A DNA stretch of 64,000 bases from a virus: the IMG/VR virus record IMGVR_UViG_3300030107_006824, positions 1 through 64,000 of that record; one strand, 5' to 3'. The notes beneath the pieces were generated by a model. That model saw nothing but the letters and a program-made list of their open reading frames with translations, did not search any database and had not been told where the DNA came from. Every line of letters starts with the position of its first letter. Positions within the stretch are counted from its first letter, which is position 1. The translations under genes were made by a program, and so were the position numbers. Positions 37,376 through 47,113 of the stretch are shown here, piece by piece.

Positions 37376-38188
37376 TTATTCGATAATCTTATTCACTTTA
37401 CTTAAAGCCTTCTTCTTTGTCTTCAGCTTAACCTTTCCATACTTTGCAGTCATTCCCTCTCCAAGGTGCCCCATCAATGCCATCTGTGTTGAGTATTCAA
37501 TATCTGCATCACTCATCCTTGATCTGAACTGATGTCTGATCGAGTGTGCTGATACTCCTGTGTGATGTTTCAAGGATCGACTGAAGTTATCGCCAGCTCT
37601 AGGGTTCTGATTATCCAGCACTAACTGACCATCAATGACGAACGGTAGATACCCTTTGTAAATAGGGATATCCCGTTTTGAACTATGATTTTTTAAACGC
37701 CTTACGCTGTTATGGCGCAATCTGAAGTAAGGGATCTCTGCATCCAGCACGATCTCCTCACTAGAAATGTTTGCAATCTCACTGACCCTAAAGCCGTGAT
37801 ACCAGATCGCCATAAACAGCGGATGGTCATGGAACTTTGAGAAGTGCGCGAACGGAAGCTCAGGATGTTCCTTAGCCTCAACCTTGATCCGCTTGCCCAT
37901 ATTGGCCCAAGGGTTGAAATCAATACGTCCTTCGTCGATGCCCCAGTTCCAGATGGTGCTGAGGTCTCCTAAGCGGCACTTGAGCGTTCGATCACTGAGC
38001 GTTTCACGCATTAGGCGGCGATGCTTTTGGGCGTCCTCCTTGGTGAACTCTTCCGCAGGGATGTGATCGATGCCTCTGGTGGCATACATCCAATTAAGTT
38101 TTGTTGAAGGCTGGGCCTTAGAGATTGAAGCTACCTCCTTTCGGAGTGTTGAAATCAGCATTGAATTAGGCATATAAATAACAGTCAC
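37376..38188 (-). CDS. int: Tyrosine integrase/recombinase
   Basis: 270 residues. The catalytic set is complete: Arg in WYHGFRVSEIANIS, a Lys-containing turn (HSSKRDIPIYKG), SAHSIRHQFRSR (H-x-x-R), and MGHLGEGMTAKYG (His and the nucleophilic Tyr). The N-terminal 100 residues form a SAM-like core-binding domain. It would allow site-specific integration, so the phage may be temperate or descend from one. GC content is higher than in neighbours, which suggests later acquisition. A tRNA-like fragment lies 86 bases upstream and could be part of attP. Confidence 0.95.
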   Translation of the reverse strand: MTVIYMPNSMLISTLRKEVASISKAQPSTKLNWMYATRGIDHIPAEEFTKEDAQKHRRLMRETLSDRTLKCRLGDLSTIWNWGIDEGRIDFNPWANMGKRIKVEAKEHPELPFAHFSKFHDHPLFMAIWYHGFRVSEIANISSEEIVLDAEIPYFRLRHNSVRRLKNHSSKRDIPIYKGYLPFVIDGQLVLDNQNPRAGDNFSRSLKHHTGVSAHSIRHQFRSRMSDADIEYSTQMALMGHLGEGMTAKYGKVKLKTKKKALSKVNKIIE

Positions 38189-38273
38189 CTGTTGCTAAAC
38201 TTTACCAAAGACATGGTCCTTAGCGTGGGGTTGACGAAAAATCCGCCATGTTTTACGCTTAGGGATTGCCATT

Positions 38274-38300
38274 GCGGGCGTTGTGTAGTGGTAAGAACGC
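38274..38300 (+). other. tRNA 5'-half-like sequence beside the integrase
   Basis: GCGGGCG followed by TTGTGTAGTGGTAAGAACGC resembles the acceptor strand and D arm of a tRNA-Gly. No matching anticodon arm or T arm follows, so it is not a tRNA gene. It could be an attachment-site remnant, as integrases often target tRNA genes. Confidence 0.3.
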
Positions 38301-38339
38301 TGTCAGGGACTGGCTTCTCAGTATATCACGAAGGCTCTC

Positions 38340-38609
38340 TCAACTGTTCGCTGTCAGATGATCCATCTCCGCATGCATGAGATCACTAAGATGCGACACT
38401 TGGCTACACGCACCGATGATTAACCCTCTTTGATTAGGAGTTAAATCTGCACTTTCTGCATCTTCAGATAAGATCTGAGATATATCACCAAGACACATAA
38501 CAATTGCAGGTAGTCCCCATTTCTCTACCAGGGAATGCATTGCAGATAGAAGAGGATCTGAACCACTCTCAACAGCTTGCCAAAAAAGTTTACGTTGTTC
38601 TGAATCCAT
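38340..38609 (-). CDS. Small protein, unknown
   Basis: 89 residues, helical, acidic (KLFWQAVESGSDPLLSAMHS). A TACAATAG box lies 23 bases upstream, so it is likely late. No family. Confidence 0.5.
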   Translation of the reverse strand: MDSEQRKLFWQAVESGSDPLLSAMHSLVEKWGLPAIVMCLGDISQILSEDAESADLTPNQRGLIIGACSQVSHLSDLMHAEMDHLTANS

Positions 38610-38632
38610 GAGCTATCTATTAATTGTTAATA

Positions 38633-38640
38633 CTATTGTA
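38633..38640 (-). promoter_or_regulatory. Late-type promoter box TACAATAG
   Basis: On the minus strand TACAATAG ends 23 bases before the start at 38609. Confidence 0.55.
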
Positions 38641-38665
38641 AAACTTTAGATAACCCAATTATTGC

Positions 38666-38875
38666 TTAAGCAACTTCTACAGAAGCTGGGGTAGCATCCT
38701 CAGTCTCTCCAGGTTGATCTGTTTCTACAAATTCACTAAGAGCAGCAACTGCTCCTTGTAATTGCATGATTTTATTTTTAGCAGCAGTCACCACATCAAA
38801 TGCTTGATTATGCTCTTTGACTGTTTTTTCAAGTTCTGCTTTTAGTTCCTCAAGTCTAGGCTCAATAGAAGGCAT
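38666..38875 (-). CDS. Small coiled-coil protein
   Basis: 69 residues with a clear heptad helix (RLEELKAELEKTVKEHNQAF) and an acidic disordered tail. Could be a tail or assembly accessory. A promoter box lies 24 bases upstream. Confidence 0.55.
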   Translation of the reverse strand: MPSIEPRLEELKAELEKTVKEHNQAFDVVTAAKNKIMQLQGAVAALSEFVETDQPGETEDATPASVEVA

Positions 38876-38899
38876 AAATATAATTGTAATGCTTCCTAA

Positions 38900-38907
38900 T
38901 TATAGTA
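38900..38907 (-). promoter_or_regulatory. Late-type promoter box TACTATAA
   Basis: On the minus strand TACTATAA ends 24 bases before the start at 38875. Confidence 0.35.
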
Positions 38908-38921
38908 CAAATAATTAATAA

Positions 38922-39383
38922 TTAAGGATTGGCTACCCTCGGTTTATCTGGTCTAGCAGAAGACTTTTCGATTGCTTGTTTGTTATACTCTTCGTAAGTC
39001 TCATATCTAACACCGTCTATAACACGAGGGAAGCCACTATCATCTGTTTTTGATGTTGATTCAGATTTTGACACTATCCAAGGTAAACCGTCTCCTGATA
39101 CTGGAGTTTCAAGTAAATCCAATTTATGGATAAGCTCACCCTTTATAATTGTTAATTGCTCCTCAGTAAGAGTATCTTTAGTCCACTGAATTACTATATC
39201 TTCTGTTAATTTATCGTAATCAATGAATTTTCCAGGATCTGGTTCCTGAAAATTAATAATGCCACCCATACTGGTCACTAACTCACCTCGTTTAGCAGTT
39301 TGAGACCATGTAGCGTGTTCAACCAAACCATCAGATAACCGACGATGCAAATTGCTAATAGTCCATGTAAAAGTGTCTGTCAT
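38922..39383 (-). CDS. Virion or assembly protein, unknown
   Basis: 153 residues. The N-terminal pattern TDTFTWTISNLHRRLSDGLV and a following W-containing strand recall a small conserved cyanophage protein group of unknown role. The C-terminal part has a segment SGFPRVIDGVRYETYEEYNK and a disordered end. It lies beside the tail-fibre genes. Confidence 0.5.
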   Translation of the reverse strand: MTDTFTWTISNLHRRLSDGLVEHATWSQTAKRGELVTSMGGIINFQEPDPGKFIDYDKLTEDIVIQWTKDTLTEEQLTIIKGELIHKLDLLETPVSGDGLPWIVSKSESTSKTDDSGFPRVIDGVRYETYEEYNKQAIEKSSARPDKPRVANP

Positions 39384-39424
39384 GATTCTAATAATAATAA
39401 TGATTTAAATTTAGTAATTCCTAG

Positions 39425-40321
39425 CTAGGGAACTACAAAGCTACTACTATACTTTGCTGTTCTATAGCCTCTACAATCTTGAACCCTTGTCCTACTACCA
39501 CCACCTTCAGGGTTGCCATCCCAGTAACTTGAACCAATTGAAAACCTAGTTTCATTAGATCCGCTTGTCGCCCATGATGGAGTCGTAAAAGTAGTATCCA
39601 CCTCTTTGGTTCCATCTACAAATAATTTTAGGTTAGTACCAGAAAATACCACGGCAATATGATGCCAAGTATTATCCCCAAGTGAAACTCCTGCAGTCTC
39701 TTCATCACCACTCGGATAACTTATAAATGTCGGGGCTTTATTCTTTAGTATAACTTCCCAACCCCTATCTCCTCCTGAATAGCCATAAAAAGAAAAAGCA
39801 TAGTTATATCGATAAGAGCTAGGAGCTTCATACGAAACATCATTCCACCTGAACCAGCCTTCAAAAGTTCGATTTAGACCTGAGCCAATTTTAAAATCAG
39901 ACTGTTCTGTATTATTATGGTAAATCCCAGCTTGCCCATCGCCGTCTGTATTAATTAGCCGACAGGAACCATAAAATTTGTCAACTGAACTATTCCCAAC
40001 ATGTGTACCACTCCAGGTACCACTAAGATCTCCAGCAACTTGATCAAAATTACTATTCATAGGCATTGCAAATATCATATTTGCAGTGCTGTCTGTTCTA
40101 AGTCCAGTGCCTGCTGTATCAAAATTATTTACACCAGAAGTATTCCTGATCGGAAGAACATCAAATTTAGTTGTCCCACGTAAATCACTGAATGCAATTG
40201 TCCCACTAGCAGGTATTCCTTCATAACCTATGTAATATTCACTTAAAGAATGCGGAGTTGATCCACCAAATTCTGCAGCTATTTGAGACATGCTCAGTGT
40301 ACCAGAAGCAGGGAGTGTCAT
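39425..40321 (-). CDS. Tail fibre-type protein with LamG-like domain
   Basis: 298 residues. The N-terminal 60 residues (LPASGTLSMSQIAAEFGG and SGTIAFSDLRG) are a repeat common in phage fibre proteins. Residues about 85-290 form a concanavalin/LamG-like jelly roll, with SGLNRTFEGWFRWND, NTWHHIAVVFSGTNLKLFVD and TRFSIGSSYW typical of sugar-binding laminin-G domains. It probably contacts host surface glycans. Its start overlaps the end of the S74 fibre gene upstream by four bases. Confidence 0.8.
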   Translation of the reverse strand: MTLPASGTLSMSQIAAEFGGSTPHSLSEYYIGYEGIPASGTIAFSDLRGTTKFDVLPIRNTSGVNNFDTAGTGLRTDSTANMIFAMPMNSNFDQVAGDLSGTWSGTHVGNSSVDKFYGSCRLINTDGDGQAGIYHNNTEQSDFKIGSGLNRTFEGWFRWNDVSYEAPSSYRYNYAFSFYGYSGGDRGWEVILKNKAPTFISYPSGDEETAGVSLGDNTWHHIAVVFSGTNLKLFVDGTKEVDTTFTTPSWATSGSNETRFSIGSSYWDGNPEGGGSRTRVQDCRGYRTAKYSSSFVVP

Positions 40322-43300
40322 GATCTGCCCTCCTTAAGAGTTTGGATCTCAGCTTTTAGCTCTTTAACTGCTTCAATAAGTAATGCCGTCAAATTACCAT
40401 ATGCAACACTCTTAGTGATTTCGTCTGTTTCTTCTCCATCCTCATCTCTATCTCTATGATTAATGATAACTTCTGGAATGACTTCTTCAACCTCTTGAGC
40501 AATAACACCAATGTTTCTAGGCTTACCGTCTAGATCAATTCGATTGAATTCAACACCTCGTAAACTACAGACCTTATCCAAAGCATTATCAATTGTCTTG
40601 ATGTTATCTTTCAATTTAATATCAGAATATGCAGTGATATTGTCTGTGCATGTAAGGCTTCCTTCAATCCAACTTTGTGTGCAATCTGATAAAAAGATTC
40701 CCCACTTTGTCCCAATCCCTGACCCTTCATAATCTCCATAATAAAGATACCCAGTTGTCAGAGTACCGCCGTCTCTGTCTACTTTTGCATAGAAGGCATA
40801 ACCATTGCCACACGTTCCAATGTCATTCTCAACCTCACCATAGACTCCAATTAAGCTCCCGACTGGATTAGTCCCACTTTGGCTATCATCTATATTATGC
40901 GCTCTGGCATAAACACCGTACATAGTCCCACTATTAGTGAGCCTGCTGCGATAAGCAAGAAAATGTCCACCGTACCCATTCACCGCGCCTGATGCAGCGT
41001 ATGCCTGAGTGTATCCATATACTCCAATTGCAGTCTGAGTTCCTATCCCACTGCCTGCGCCCTCGACTTTACTGAAGCCATAAACTCCGCGCTGATCGAA
41101 GACAAATTCAGTGGCACGCACATCTGAATCAACTCCGTAGTGATAAGCTCGATTGCCGCTGGTGCTAGTTGTCCCAGTTTTTGCAAAATCTGAATCTATC
41201 CTAAATGACCTGAAATACCTGTTTGTTGAGAATGCAGAAGTACCTGACCAGTCTATGTCGAGGATACAAGTAGTGTAGTTTGCGTTATTGCTAGTTTGCC
41301 AAGAATTATCAACAAATAAAACATTATCACTGTAAGAAGTGTTGCTTTCTCCTCTTCCTACGTTGATACCCCTTGAAACCGACAATGCCCCTCTTGTTGA
41401 TAGAGACATAGCACCCGAAGAATCGTTATGTGCTGTATCACGCCACAAGAACCCTCTATCACTTTCGTTGTTCATTGTAAACGTCATGGCCCAATCATTC
41501 AAGTCGCCATGCAACTGTGCAGACTTCATCCCAATTGTGTGGCTGCCATTACCCCAGACTCTGATCTTGTCAAAAGAATCGTCGGTGGTATGAGTTATGA
41601 CTCCAGATGCTATAGTTAGACCGTCTCCAACACTAGTTCCACCTAAGAAGGTCTGACCGTTGTTTGAATGCAGCATTCCTGAGCTTGTGTCGATATAAAA
41701 GGGTCTAAGTGCGTTCCACGATGATGAAGGTGCCGCAGTAGCATCAGCGATTAGAAAATAAAAATCCGCTCCATCGTTTCGTACAATTATCGTTTCAGCA
41801 GTGGTGCCAGGATGCAGCAACAATTGAGTTGCATTGCCAGTTATCTCACTTATTCCGTTGCCGTGGAATTCATCTGCATAAACATTTGCAAATCGTTTTG
41901 ATGTTGAACCTAGATCATAGGTTGAATCAGTTGCAGGAAGCAAATTCATACCATCGTTGAAAACAATGCTGTTCCTCCACGTCATATTTCCGCCGCGATA
42001 AAGCAGCAAATCACTTCTGGTTGTATTAGAACCGTTAGTATCGAATACTCCTATTCCTGCATAATCTGCGGCCATTGAAGAATATAAATGAACACGTTGA
42101 TTCCCATTTGAATCTTCTAATTCAAGAACACACCAGTCTCCAGCACGTGTTACCGTAAAATAACTCTGAACTTTCTGGCCAGCAACATTTTGTTTAACGT
42201 AATTTTGACTATCAATATAACCTTTAGTTGTTAAATGACCTGATGCCGTGGGTGTAGCTGCTGAAACATTACCTGTAAAAGTTGCATCTCCATCTTGATC
42301 TATAGTCAACCTAACTGGAAGGTCCGCACCTGCAGCTGCACCACTAGCTTTTGTTGCAAAACACAGATTACCATAAGATTGTGATCCTAGCCTCTGATGA
42401 ACAATTGCTGCTCCAACGTTTGAACCAGTTGCAGAAACACCAAATCCAATACCTACTCCTTCATTAGTATCATCAGCAGGATTATGTATTTTAAACTGTA
42501 ACTCTGATACATCGATAGTCAGCGGAGATGACCCAGCAATGCCGTCCTTAGTAGTAAGTAACTTTATTGGTCCACTAAAATTAGATGTTGATGTACCTGT
42601 ATAGTTAACTGCAATATCAACTACATCATTAGCAGTGCCAGGACTTAGAGTTGTTGAGCTTCTATTCCAGAAACTTGCTCCTGCTGCGGCAGCATCTACA
42701 TAAGCCTTAGTTGTCAAATGTCCAGAAGCAGTGGGGGTAGCTCCACTTACAGTGCCTCCAAAACTGGATGCTGCTGTACCTGAGTATGCAACAGCAATAT
42801 TGACTACATCATTAGCAGTACTAGGACTTAGAGTTGTTCCAGTTCTAGCCCAGGTATCTTGTGCTGTAATAGCTGCTTGAACAAAAGCGGTTGTAGCAAT
42901 ATTTATTGAGCTATCACTGGCCGTAGTAATAGTTGGCGCAGTAGCTGTTCCTGATAATGCTGCATTATTTTTAGGTGCATAAACACTAGGAATTGTACTG
43001 ATGTCTATACCATCCACGCTACCACTAACTACTATATTCCCTGTTACATCAAGGGGCTTATTGAAGTTCCAGCTATCAGTACCTGATTTATACTCTATTT
43101 TTGCATCTGTATCACTACCACACTCCACAATTAAGCCAGCATTATTGGCATTAGCTGCACTACTAGAATCTTTGGCCACAATGATATGAAGATCCTTAAT
43201 GGCTAAATCATCACTATTAACAGTTGTAGTGGTCCCATCAACTTGTAGATTACCTGCAATAACAACAGTTCCTGTATCATTACCGTGAACTGCTGGATCT

Positions 43301-43677
43301 ATTACAAATGATGCAGGGCCACGTAGATACCCACTTGTTTCAATATTTGTAAGTATACCAACGCTCGTCAATGAACTATTAACAACTGTATTCTTTAATG
43401 TAGTACCTGTTAAAGTACTTGCTGATGGAGTGGAGCTATCAACGTATGCTTTCGTGGCTGCATGTAAATTATTACTAGGAGCACCAGAAAGGGTTATTGG
43501 CCCCGTCATTGTGCCACCACCTAAATTCAAGTAAGCAGTACCACTTGCAACCCAGTTACATCTAGGCGGGCTATTATTATCACAAACATACGTATAAGCA
43601 AAACCTTGACCTGGAGTACCTGAAGGCCAGTAATACTCACCTGCAGTTGCTGAAGGGGGGAAATCTAGAGCGGCCAT
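40318..43677 (-). CDS. Large tail fibre with C-terminal S74 chaperone domain
   Basis: 1119 residues. The N-terminus (LDFPPSATAGEYYWPSGTPG) and many repeats of the form ATPTASGHLTTKGYIDS indicate a trimeric beta-rich fibre shaft. The C-terminal 110 residues are a Peptidase_S74 intramolecular chaperone: YSDIKLKDNIKTIDNALDKV, then GVIAQEVEEVIPEV and a coiled-coil end. The Ser and Lys of SDIKLKD form the self-cleaving pair. The chaperone folds the trimer and is then released. It is a likely host-recognition fibre. Confidence 0.92.
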   Translation of the reverse strand: MAALDFPPSATAGEYYWPSGTPGQGFAYTYVCDNNSPPRCNWVASGTAYLNLGGGTMTGPITLSGAPSNNLHAATKAYVDSSTPSASTLTGTTLKNTVVNSSLTSVGILTNIETSGYLRGPASFVIDPAVHGNDTGTVVIAGNLQVDGTTTTVNSDDLAIKDLHIIVAKDSSSAANANNAGLIVECGSDTDAKIEYKSGTDSWNFNKPLDVTGNIVVSGSVDGIDISTIPSVYAPKNNAALSGTATAPTITTASDSSINIATTAFVQAAITAQDTWARTGTTLSPSTANDVVNIAVAYSGTAASSFGGTVSGATPTASGHLTTKAYVDAAAAGASFWNRSSTTLSPGTANDVVDIAVNYTGTSTSNFSGPIKLLTTKDGIAGSSPLTIDVSELQFKIHNPADDTNEGVGIGFGVSATGSNVGAAIVHQRLGSQSYGNLCFATKASGAAAGADLPVRLTIDQDGDATFTGNVSAATPTASGHLTTKGYIDSQNYVKQNVAGQKVQSYFTVTRAGDWCVLELEDSNGNQRVHLYSSMAADYAGIGVFDTNGSNTTRSDLLLYRGGNMTWRNSIVFNDGMNLLPATDSTYDLGSTSKRFANVYADEFHGNGISEITGNATQLLLHPGTTAETIIVRNDGADFYFLIADATAAPSSSWNALRPFYIDTSSGMLHSNNGQTFLGGTSVGDGLTIASGVITHTTDDSFDKIRVWGNGSHTIGMKSAQLHGDLNDWAMTFTMNNESDRGFLWRDTAHNDSSGAMSLSTRGALSVSRGINVGRGESNTSYSDNVLFVDNSWQTSNNANYTTCILDIDWSGTSAFSTNRYFRSFRIDSDFAKTGTTSTSGNRAYHYGVDSDVRATEFVFDQRGVYGFSKVEGAGSGIGTQTAIGVYGYTQAYAASGAVNGYGGHFLAYRSRLTNSGTMYGVYARAHNIDDSQSGTNPVGSLIGVYGEVENDIGTCGNGYAFYAKVDRDGGTLTTGYLYYGDYEGSGIGTKWGIFLSDCTQSWIEGSLTCTDNITAYSDIKLKDNIKTIDNALDKVCSLRGVEFNRIDLDGKPRNIGVIAQEVEEVIPEVIINHRDRDEDGEETDEITKSVAYGNLTALLIEAVKELKAEIQTLKEGRS

Positions 43678-43784
43678 AATTTAACTTATACTCCAATTCT
43701 TTTAAATTGATTTGTGATAATAACCAAGGCAACCATGATAGTGTCCTCGTAACTACATTTTAACTAGTTTAATTAATAACTAGC

Positions 43785-46778
43785 TTAGCTATTTTCTAGT
43801 GCTGTGACTTTGCCTTTTAGTATCTCTAATTCAGCGATTGTTTCTTGAAGAGCTGCAGTTAATAGAGGGACTAGTTTTGCCTGATCAATACCTTGATATT
43901 CAGGAATAGAACGTGTCCCCATTACAGCTTCCTTTGTATCTGTAGCTGGAGTAACTTCATACTCTTCATCTTTCATTTCATCTTTTACGCCACTAACCGC
44001 TTCTGGAACAATAACTTGTACTTCATGTGCAAGAAACCCATCTCTTATATCATCATCAGGATCAGCAATAAAGTTAAAGCGACAGGGCTTCAACTGCTTT
44101 AAACGAATAATTCCATCTGAAAGTGTTGATACTTTTTCCTTAAGTCTATAATCAGATGTAGTCGTATAGCTAACTGCTGCAGCGCCATTGCGTGTAATTT
44201 TCCCTACTTCAGTACCAGCAAAATTAGCAAACTGAATTAATTTAGTAGTAGTATCAGATCCAGTAGGTCCTGACTTTATTATTAAAAGATCGTATCCAGC
44301 AGTACTTGTCCCGTAAAGCTCTTCTCTCATGCCCTTAATTTTTCCGTCTGACCATACGGTGAATGTCTGATCGGTCGAGGAAAAAGCTCTAATAACTGGA
44401 AAAATTGGAAAAGCTGGAACTTGAAGTACCATGATTCCACCATCTGAAACTTCTACTCCCGAAGCACTACCATTTGATAAATTAACTGCTCCTAATTTTA
44501 TATCACCTGTAGTTACTTTTATATCACCTTGAGGTACTTCTATATCACCAGAATTATCTATAGTTAATACATCCCTTGTGGCTCCTCCTCCACTGCTTTG
44601 GCGCATAACGAAGTGCCCATAAGCCTCAGATCCATTACATTCCCAAATAGATTTATTTAAATTTGGACTGGACTCTGCTTCCATACTCAACTTAGACCAC
44701 CCACTTTCAGTGGAACCTCCAGTTATAGTAAACTGTAATACTGGCAATCCCCCCTTTAGATGTAGTAAGGAGCTTGGAGCACTACTTCCTGTACCAATAC
44801 CAACATTTCCACTACTACTAATAAATAATCTATTGGTTTCATTAGTCTGTAAACCTAAACCTGATGTTGCGCTATTATGACCAAGATAGATTGCATTATT
44901 ATCACAAGTTACGTAGCCTGTATAACTTTGAGCTGCGATCATTATATGACCGTTTCCTACTGAATTCGGAGAAATATTATCAGTATTACCGAACCTTGAC
45001 TGCCCTTTAACAACTAATTTAAAACTAGGTGCAGTATCACCTATACCTAAATTACCTGTAACATTAAAACCTGCAGAAACAGTTTTTGCTTTTAAATTAT
45101 TGTTAAAGTATAACTCTACCGTGCTTGCATCATAGAACTTAGCACATGTTTTATTTGAAGTGCCAATAGTCATCGCACTAGTAAACTGTAAAGTAGAGCC
45201 GTTTGAGGTTGTTCTATGTCCTATAATTAGATCACTATCCGCACCAAATATCGCATATTTTTCATCTCCAAAACTAATATTGCCAGTCATTGTCCCACCA
45301 GAAGTGGACAATTTTGTAGATAAATTACTGTCTACATATCCTTTTGTTGTTAGTGTACCGTCGTTATCCCCACTAACTGTATAACTATTAGAATCGGCTT
45401 GTACCTTACTGGTAATAGTTTGTAAGGTTGTTATATCTCTAAGGACAGTTCTTGAATAATCAAGAGATCCAGCGGATGCCACCAAAGGTACCCAGTAGTC
45501 ATCATAGTAAATGAAACATGAACCTGCATTAGTGCTACTGTCCCACCATAATTGACCTTGTACTAAATCAGTAACGGGAGCACTTTCATTAACTGTTACG
45601 GCCATTTGCGCTGCTTTATCGAAAGCAGCCTTAACTGCTGTAGCTGAAGCTCCTAATACAGAAGAGGTTGTTGTCGTTGCATCTGTTAGTTTGATTACAC
45701 CGTAATTTGCTTCATTAGCACCGGCTTGCTGAACCTTGGAACCAGAGAGCCTATCTCCAGCTGCAGTACTAAACTGAGTATCTGTAAGTGTTTCATCAAC
45801 AATATTTAACTTAGATACACTAACTCCTGTAGGTAACGTTCCTGTAGTAATATAATCAACAGGTAATTGCTGATTACCGCTAAAGGAAATAGTCCCAGCC
45901 ATTGTTTGATTATTAGTATCAGTCTTACTTAATGCGTTTGCTGCTAACGTATGAGTAGCAGCATAGGCTGCTGCTGTTGGCGCAAGAGTTGTTGAACTAC
46001 TACTTGTTGATGCTGTTAATTGTACTATACCTGCATCTGATGTACTGGCACTAGGGAGACGAGAGTCGGGTACTGTACCTGCATTTAGATTACTAGCATT
46101 AAGATAGTAAGATGCCGCCTGACCATTTAATTCTGCAATATCAATATTAGCTGTTCCGTCAAAATTTGTACCACCAATTGTTCTTGCTGTAGCTAATGCT
46201 GTAGCTGTAGCTGCGTTACCACTATTTGAATTATTTAATGTACCTGTAACTTTTGCTGCTGGAAAAGTCTGAGATGTATACCAACCAAGCACTCCTCCCA
46301 TTGTGATGCCACCAGCAATAGGAACTTTTAAGGCATCACCAGCATCTACATATGTTCGATCTGTAAGTGTTAATAACGGATCGCTAGACGTTGTGGCTGT
46401 AGTTAAACTTATTTTGCCTGCAATTTGCTGATTCGTAGATACATCATCTAAAACTGTTCTTGCTAGATTAGCGGTGTTTATATCGTCTACATACTTCTTT
46501 GTTGAAACCATCTCATCAGCATCACCAGATACTGTATTCTCCGTTTTCAGCTTACCTCCAATAACTTGTACGGCAGATGACGCCTTATCAGTAACTACTA
46601 GTGTTGTAACTTTTGGTAAAATTTTTACAATATCGTCTGTATCATTTTTTGTATAAATTACAGGACCAACTCCTGCATCGTAGTTAATGGCTAACTCCCC
46701 ATACTCCATTTGAGCTGAGGTAGGCGGTTTTGGAGCACCATTTTCTACAACATTGCTGCGCTTTAAACGTAATTTCAT
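43785..46778 (-). CDS. Large tail fibre with C-terminal S74 chaperone domain
   Basis: 997 residues. N-terminus LKRSNVVENGAPKPPTSAQM then ELAINYD, typical of fibre attachment ends. The body has repeats such as SGGTMTGNISF and AATATALATARTIGGTNFDG. The S74 domain at the C-terminus (TSDYRLKEKVSTLSDG, then DGFLAHEVQVIVPEAVSG) carries the Ser-Lys pair and ends in a coiled coil. Distinct in sequence from the other S74 fibre, so the phage may have two host-binding fibres. Confidence 0.92.
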   Translation of the reverse strand: MKLRLKRSNVVENGAPKPPTSAQMEYGELAINYDAGVGPVIYTKNDTDDIVKILPKVTTLVVTDKASSAVQVIGGKLKTENTVSGDADEMVSTKKYVDDINTANLARTVLDDVSTNQQIAGKISLTTATTSSDPLLTLTDRTYVDAGDALKVPIAGGITMGGVLGWYTSQTFPAAKVTGTLNNSNSGNAATATALATARTIGGTNFDGTANIDIAELNGQAASYYLNASNLNAGTVPDSRLPSASTSDAGIVQLTASTSSSSTTLAPTAAAYAATHTLAANALSKTDTNNQTMAGTISFSGNQQLPVDYITTGTLPTGVSVSKLNIVDETLTDTQFSTAAGDRLSGSKVQQAGANEANYGVIKLTDATTTTSSVLGASATAVKAAFDKAAQMAVTVNESAPVTDLVQGQLWWDSSTNAGSCFIYYDDYWVPLVASAGSLDYSRTVLRDITTLQTITSKVQADSNSYTVSGDNDGTLTTKGYVDSNLSTKLSTSGGTMTGNISFGDEKYAIFGADSDLIIGHRTTSNGSTLQFTSAMTIGTSNKTCAKFYDASTVELYFNNNLKAKTVSAGFNVTGNLGIGDTAPSFKLVVKGQSRFGNTDNISPNSVGNGHIMIAAQSYTGYVTCDNNAIYLGHNSATSGLGLQTNETNRLFISSSGNVGIGTGSSAPSSLLHLKGGLPVLQFTITGGSTESGWSKLSMEAESSPNLNKSIWECNGSEAYGHFVMRQSSGGGATRDVLTIDNSGDIEVPQGDIKVTTGDIKLGAVNLSNGSASGVEVSDGGIMVLQVPAFPIFPVIRAFSSTDQTFTVWSDGKIKGMREELYGTSTAGYDLLIIKSGPTGSDTTTKLIQFANFAGTEVGKITRNGAAAVSYTTTSDYRLKEKVSTLSDGIIRLKQLKPCRFNFIADPDDDIRDGFLAHEVQVIVPEAVSGVKDEMKDEEYEVTPATDTKEAVMGTRSIPEYQGIDQAKLVPLLTAALQETIAELEILKGKVTALENS

Positions 46779-46842
46779 TGCTAAAAAGCCCTATAGATAG
46801 GAATAAAAATCCTGTCTATATTGTATCAATTGACTTTATAAG

Positions 46843-47061
46843 CTATTTAAATTCTTGTTCCAACCAAGTCTCCATATCTCGTTCAATTACTTCTTTAATT
46901 GTTGATTCTAAAATTACTTGATATCTAGTAACCAAAGTCGCTGTTTCAATTAATATTTCACGAAGTTTCTTTATATCATCACATGAATTAATTTCATCCG
47001 TCATTACCCGTAATTTTAACTGAGTCTCTAAAGGAATTTCAAATGCTTCTTTACTAAACAT
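46843..47061 (-). CDS. Small helical protein, unknown
   Basis: 72 residues, all helical and charged (TLVTRYQVILESTIKEVIER). It lies between a fibre gene and the 612-residue virion gene, and may be a fibre assembly or chaperone protein. A TACAAATAG-like box lies roughly 17-19 bases upstream. Confidence 0.5.
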   Translation of the reverse strand: MFSKEAFEIPLETQLKLRVMTDEINSCDDIKKLREILIETATLVTRYQVILESTIKEVIERDMETWLEQEFK

Positions 47062-47113
47062 AGTAATCTATAATTAAACTATTTGTATCTATCATACATA
47101 GTTTTTATATTGA

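Noticed and set aside
38192-38380. 62-codon plus-strand frame upstream of the integrase
   Set aside because: It covers the tRNA-like fragment and the integrase leader, has no ribosome site and no recognisable pattern.
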